Assembly: GCF_003131185.1 (NCBI RefSeq)
Contig: NZ_QFFU01000023.1
Span: 44,323-108,322, forward strand
Source: Pseudomonas ovata
Lineage (GTDB): Bacteria > Pseudomonadota > Gammaproteobacteria > Pseudomonadales > Pseudomonadaceae
Length of the DNA stretch: 64,000 nt
Reading direction: 5' to 3'
Shown: positions 60,353 to 64,000 of the stretch, one piece after another
Numbering within the stretch: position 1 is the stretch's first letter
Layout of the letters: each line of letters starts with the position of its first letter
Translations under genes and position numbers: made by a program
Notes under the pieces: generated by a model
What the model saw: only the letters and a program-made list of their open reading frames with translations
What the model was told of the DNA's origin: nothing
Database searches by the model: none

Positions 60353-62023
60353 TCAGTCGTCAGACTCATACGGAGTGTAAAGCTGGTCGTCGGTCTGCAG
60401 GTTGCGATAACGCGGCGCGACCACGCGGGCCTTGCCCTGGCGGATCTGTTCGGCCAGCCCTTGCGTGTTGTAATTGCCCTGCAGGTAGCCGGCCAGCACC
60501 CAGCGCCCCTCATCCGTGCGCCGGAAGAATTCGACCTGGGTATTGGTGGCAAACCGGATCACCTCGTTGCGCCCATCGCCGCTCAAGTCCACCGCCCACA
60601 ACGTACATTGCAGGCGGTTGCAGTCCAGGCCGCCCAGTTTGGGGTTGGCGAACTGCTCATGGCCTTCGACCGGCTCGCCGATCCAGACCCGGTTCGCCTC
60701 GGTGACCGGGCGCTGGCGCAGGCGACCATCGCGACCCTCGTCCAGGCGCTCGCGGATCACCGCGCGCGTGGCAGCATCCCATTGCGTCTGTTGGTCGAGA
60801 TGACTCTCCAGCCATTCGAACGCCCGACGTCCGGGCGTGCCCAGCTTGTAGTACAGGTAATCGGCATCGAACTGCTGCGCCGGGGTACGGCCATCCAGCA
60901 GGCGCTGGACCTGGTTGCGCGCGCTCAGCTCCACCGGGCTGAGCCACGGGCTGTGGATCGCCAGCAACGCACTGCAGACCAGCAACGCCAGCCACGGGTT
61001 GCTCCGGCGCAGGCTGCCCAGCCAGGACGTGCGGCTACGCAGCACCGCGTACAATCCCGCCACGCTGTACAGCGTGGCGATGCCCACCAGCAACAGGCCG
61101 ATGACCCGCGAAGGCGACAGTCCATACTGGCTGACGCGCAACCAGGTCGAGTAACCGGCCAGCGCCACCAGCACCGGCAGGCAGATCAGGCCGGCATCGA
61201 TCACCCAGCGCAGCCAGCGCGGATAAGGGCACGGCTGCCGACCGTCCTGGAACACGCCGTTGATCAGGAACACGGTGATGGCCACCAGTGACAACAGAAT
61301 TGCTGTGGCATAGCCGGTCTTCCAGATCGACTCAAGCCCGGTGAAAGGCAGGCTCAGGCTAAACAGCAGGACGATCAGGGCCGCCAGCGGCGCCAGGAAA
61401 TGACACAGGCTCAGCAGGATGCCACGCAGCAGGCCGATGACCCGCTCGTTGTCGCGGCCCATGCGCATCCCCAGCGAAAACACCAGTGCCAGGCAAACGA
61501 TGATGACGCTCTGTTGATTGATCGCCTGCTGCAGAAACGTGATGCCAATCATCTCGAACAGACTCGCGCACAACTGCAACAGGCTCCAGAACAGGCCCAT
61601 GAGCAGCAGCGCCAGCAACACGATAAAGGCGGTGTTCCAGGCGTGGCGGAACAGAGCCTCGTACGGCAGCCGCCAGCCCTGCCCCGACGGCCAACTGAGG
61701 ATGAACGCCGTGGCAATGTAGGTGATCAGAGTGCCGGCCATGACCCAGCTGACGATCGACCACTCCGGATCGTAGGCGCCTGGCAGCGCAGGCGTCCAGG
61801 CCCAGGTCGTCACCAGCGTGATCAGCCCCGTCAACAGCACACTCCACACCCAGGCCCGGCGCTGCAGTGCCTCACGACCCAGCAATTGCAGGTTGAGGCC
61901 CAGCACCAGCACGATGGCGGCCAGCCAGGCGGCCTCCCATTTTACGGCGACCACCAGCACCAGCGCCTGGAGCAGGCCAATGCCCAGGTACAGCGGCAAC
62001 GATTGCTTATCGGGTGAAGACAT
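60353..62023 (-). CDS. DUF4153 family multi-pass membrane protein
   Basis: A 556-residue protein with about ten to twelve hydrophobic helices over residues 10-400, then a soluble C-terminal part (about 415-556) containing RRAFEWLESHLDQQTQ, GGLDCNRLQCTLWAVDLSGD and VEFFRRTDEGRWVLAGYLQG, which looks like a beta-rich extracytoplasmic domain. The helix pattern fits DUF4153. No function is known. Divergent from yegD across 132 bp. Confidence 0.8.
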   Translation of the reverse strand: MSSPDKQSLPLYLGIGLLQALVLVVAVKWEAAWLAAIVLVLGLNLQLLGREALQRRAWVWSVLLTGLITLVTTWAWTPALPGAYDPEWSIVSWVMAGTLITYIATAFILSWPSGQGWRLPYEALFRHAWNTAFIVLLALLLMGLFWSLLQLCASLFEMIGITFLQQAINQQSVIIVCLALVFSLGMRMGRDNERVIGLLRGILLSLCHFLAPLAALIVLLFSLSLPFTGLESIWKTGYATAILLSLVAITVFLINGVFQDGRQPCPYPRWLRWVIDAGLICLPVLVALAGYSTWLRVSQYGLSPSRVIGLLLVGIATLYSVAGLYAVLRSRTSWLGSLRRSNPWLALLVCSALLAIHSPWLSPVELSARNQVQRLLDGRTPAQQFDADYLYYKLGTPGRRAFEWLESHLDQQTQWDAATRAVIRERLDEGRDGRLRQRPVTEANRVWIGEPVEGHEQFANPKLGGLDCNRLQCTLWAVDLSGDGRNEVIRFATNTQVEFFRRTDEGRWVLAGYLQGNYNTQGLAEQIRQGKARVVAPRYRNLQTDDQLYTPYESDD

Positions 62024-62155
62024 TGCATTTCCTTATGGCACGGCCAAGTGAAGGCGAGAGTGTATCGATGCACAGCAATCGGACAACAGCACTACGCAAT
62101 CGCGCCCTGCTGACATAAACTGCGCGGCCGTTTTTTTCACTGGAACGCACCGCTC

Positions 62156-63421
62156 ATGAATGACCAATCCCCGGCCCGTGCCTGTGGCATCGATTTTGGC
62201 ACGTCCAACTCCACTGTCGGCTGGCTGCGCCCGGGCATGGAGTCGCTGATTGCGCTGGAGGACGACAAGATAACCCTGCCGTCGGTGGTGTTCTTCAACC
62301 TCGAAGAGCGACGCCCGGCTTATGGCCGCATGGCCCTGCACGAATACCTCGAAGGCTATGAAGGCCGGCTGATGCGCTCGCTCAAGAGCCTGCTGGGCTC
62401 CAAGCTGATCAAGCACGACACCAGCGTGCTGGGCACGGCCATGCCGTTCACCGACCTGCTCGGGCTGTTCATCGGCGAGCTGAAAAAGCGCGCCGAGCGC
62501 ACTGCCGGGCGTGAGTTCGAGCAAGTGGTGCTGGGCCGCCCGGTGCATTTCGTCGATGACGACGCCCAGGCCGACCAGGAAGCCGAAGACACTCTGGCCG
62601 CCGTGGCGCGCAAGATCGGTTTCAAGGACGTGTCGTTCCAGTTCGAGCCCATCGCTGCGGCGTTCGACTACGAGTCGACCATCGAGCAGGAAGAACTGGT
62701 GCTGATCGTCGACATCGGCGGCGGTACGTCGGACTTCTCGCTGGTGCGCCTGTCGCCCGAGCGCCGCCTGCTGGACGACCGTCAGCAGGACATCCTGGCC
62801 ACAGGCGGCGTGCACGTCGGCGGCACCGACTTCGACAAGCAGTTGAGCCTGCAAGGCGTGATGCCGCTGTTCGGCCATGGCAGCCGGATGAAAAGCGGGG
62901 CGTTCATGCCCACCAGCCATCACATCAACCTGGCGACCTGGCACACCATCAACAGCGTCTACTCGCAAAAATCCACCCTGGCGCTGGGCAACATGCGCTA
63001 CGACATCGAAGACGCCAGCGGCATCGACCGCCTGTTCAAGCTGATCGAGCAGCGCGCCGGGCACTGGCTGGCCATGGAAGTGGAAGCCAGCAAGATCGAG
63101 CTGACCCAGGCCGAACAGCGCCTGGTGGCCATGGACCGCATCGAGGCCGGGCTGAGTGTGGAACTGACCCGCCCACTGTTCGAGAGCGCCATCGACACGC
63201 AATTGCAGCAAGTGCGCAACAGCGTGACCGAACTGCTGAACAAGGCCGGCGTCAGCGTCGAGCAGGTCAACACCGTATTCTTCACCGGCGGTTCCAGCGG
63301 CATTCCGGCGCTGCGCAACAGCGTCTCGCAGATGCTGCCCAACGCCCGGCATGTAGAAGGCAATATCTTCGGCAGCATCGGCAGCGGCCTGGCCATCGAA
63401 GCCAAGAAGCGCTACGGGTAA
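62156..63421 (+). CDS. yegD: Hsp70-family chaperone, YegD type
   Basis: A 421-residue actin-fold ATPase of the Hsp70 family without the C-terminal substrate-binding domain. CGIDFGTSNSTVGWLRPGME (phosphate-1), DIGGGTSDFSLVRLS (phosphate-2), FTGGSSGIPALRNSVSQM (adenosine) and FEPIAAAFDYEST are present. It is shorter than DnaK (about 640) and equal to E. coli YegD-like proteins. Specific role unknown. Confidence 0.92.
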   Translation: MNDQSPARACGIDFGTSNSTVGWLRPGMESLIALEDDKITLPSVVFFNLEERRPAYGRMALHEYLEGYEGRLMRSLKSLLGSKLIKHDTSVLGTAMPFTDLLGLFIGELKKRAERTAGREFEQVVLGRPVHFVDDDAQADQEAEDTLAAVARKIGFKDVSFQFEPIAAAFDYESTIEQEELVLIVDIGGGTSDFSLVRLSPERRLLDDRQQDILATGGVHVGGTDFDKQLSLQGVMPLFGHGSRMKSGAFMPTSHHINLATWHTINSVYSQKSTLALGNMRYDIEDASGIDRLFKLIEQRAGHWLAMEVEASKIELTQAEQRLVAMDRIEAGLSVELTRPLFESAIDTQLQQVRNSVTELLNKAGVSVEQVNTVFFTGGSSGIPALRNSVSQMLPNARHVEGNIFGSIGSGLAIEAKKRYG

Positions 63422-63475
63422 AGGCGGCACGCTGTCGCGCATCAAACAGGGGCCCCGGTAGGAGCGCGTTTACCC

Positions 63476-63884
63476 GCGACCGAGTGCGCAGCGCTCGCAG
63501 AAATCTGTGAAACGCTGAAAATTTACGACTGCTGCGCAGCCGGTCGTCCGAGTGCGGCCCACGCCAAGCGGGCTCCTACGGGGGCGCGTAAGCCGGCGGG
63601 GCGTGGTGGTGTCAGCGGTTGAGGCGGTTGTCGATCCGGCCGTCCAACACGGCCGAGGCATCGCCACTTGTGGGAGGCGGCTCTGCCGGCGACCGAGTGC
63701 GCAGCGCTCGCAGAAATCTGTGAAACGCTGAGAATTTACGACTGCTGCGCAGCCGGTCGTCCGAGTGCGGCCCACGCCAAGCGGGCTCCTACGGGGGGCG
63801 CGTAAGCCGGCGGGGCGTGGTGGTGTCAGCGGTTGAGGCGGTTGTCGATCCGGTCGTCCAACACGGCCGAGGCATCGCCACTTG
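63476..63884. repeat. Tandem duplication of about 195 bp
   Basis: Two near-identical units at 63476-63670 and 63689-63884, separated by 18 bp; the second differs by a few substitutions and an added G. Each starts GCGACCGAGTGCGCAGCGC and ends GAGGCATCGCCACTTG, and each contains a shortened piece of the 152-bp element (CGAGTGCGCAGCGCTCGCAG, TTTACGACTGCTGCGCAGCC). No gene is seen in the 461-bp gap after yegD. The right copy stops exactly where the IS begins. Confidence 0.85.
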
Positions 63885-64000
63885 ATCTGACCCCAAAAAG
63901 TTGGACAGTCTATTGCCATACGCCTACAGAGCGAGTCCTGAACTCCACAGGACTCAATCCACCAAGCTTTACTTTTATCCGGTCATGATTGTAGTAATGG
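63883..64000 (-). mobile_element. IS3-family insertion sequence (end only)
   Basis: The element starts with the terminal inverted repeat TGATCTGACCCCAAAAAGTT, typical of IS3-family elements (IS150-like group), and runs out of the window at 64000. Only one end is present, so the target duplication cannot be seen. Confidence 0.82.
63910..64000 (-). CDS. IS3-family transposase OrfB, C-terminal fragment
   Basis: The last 29 codons before a TAG stop read HYYNHDRIKVKLGGLSPVEF and then RTRSVGVWQ, the well-known end of IS3-family transposases with the YYNxxRI...LxGLSPxEFR pattern. The remainder lies beyond the window. Confidence 0.85.
   Translation of the reverse strand, partial: HYYNHDRIKVKLGGLSPVEFRTRSVGVWQ

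Noticed and set aside
63476..63884. Tandem repeats considered as a CRISPR array
   Set aside because: Only two units of about 195 bp, with no short repeats or unique spacers and no cas genes.

Overview
The window is a chromosomal segment of a high-GC gammaproteobacterium, almost certainly a Pseudomonas and probably of the P. putida/P. fluorescens side of the genus. The order speA - SUI1-like factor - NUDIX - DUF2333 - GGDEF response regulator (gcbA-like) - dsbD - aroQ - accB - accC - prmA - DUF3426 - dusB - fis - purH - purD - retS - marC matches, from memory, the PA4839-PA4857 neighbourhood of P. aeruginosa. The urt/ure block resembles the region just beyond it there. Short palindromic repeats (REP-like, consensus around GTAGGAGCGGCTTCAGCCGCG) in many intergenic gaps also fit Pseudomonas. 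No rRNA, tRNA or CRISPR array was seen.

Layout. 1-9.8 kb: the pbpC/alpha-2-macroglobulin pair (envelope repair and defence), with a small membrane-protein gene on the opposite strand between them, a MATE transporter and an orphan VgrG. 10-14.3 kb, minus strand: speA, a SUI1-family factor, a NUDIX hydrolase and a DUF2333 protein. 14.5-31.5 kb, plus strand: a c-di-GMP synthase, DsbD, AroQ, the biotin module of acetyl-CoA carboxylase, PrmA, a zinc-ribbon membrane protein, dusB-fis, purH, purD, the hybrid kinase RetS and a MarC protein. 31.5-35.7 kb, minus strand: an unrecognised five-gene cluster encoding divergent, mutually related soluble proteins, with an AT-richer upstream region carrying repeated motifs. 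This is the best candidate for an undescribed system. 35.7-43.4 kb: two divergent cobalamin operons (cobG-cobH-cobI-cbiG/cobJ and cobL-cbiD-cobK) separated by a 140-bp palindromic MITE-like element. 43.7-48 kb: a luciferase-like monooxygenase, a small DUF6124/DUF3077 gene behind an elaborate structured leader, and a copper-handling group (PCuAC chaperone, DUF2946, PepSY membrane protein).

48.3-58.6 kb is a nitrogen-scavenging block: a complete urea ABC transporter (urtABCDE) followed closely by urease genes ureD, ureA, two GNAT acetyltransferases, ureB and ureC. A sigma-54-type promoter with NtrC-like half-sites lies before urtA, so urea uptake and hydrolysis are probably induced together under nitrogen limitation. 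ureE, ureF and ureG are not in the window. The remainder holds a small unknown gene, cbpA, a DUF4153 membrane protein, a YegD-type Hsp70, a tandem duplication of about 195 bp, and the end of an IS3-family insertion sequence running off the right edge.

Start codons were chosen by reading for ribosome-binding sites and family alignment from memory. Family assignments rest on recognised motifs and gene order, not on database searches.
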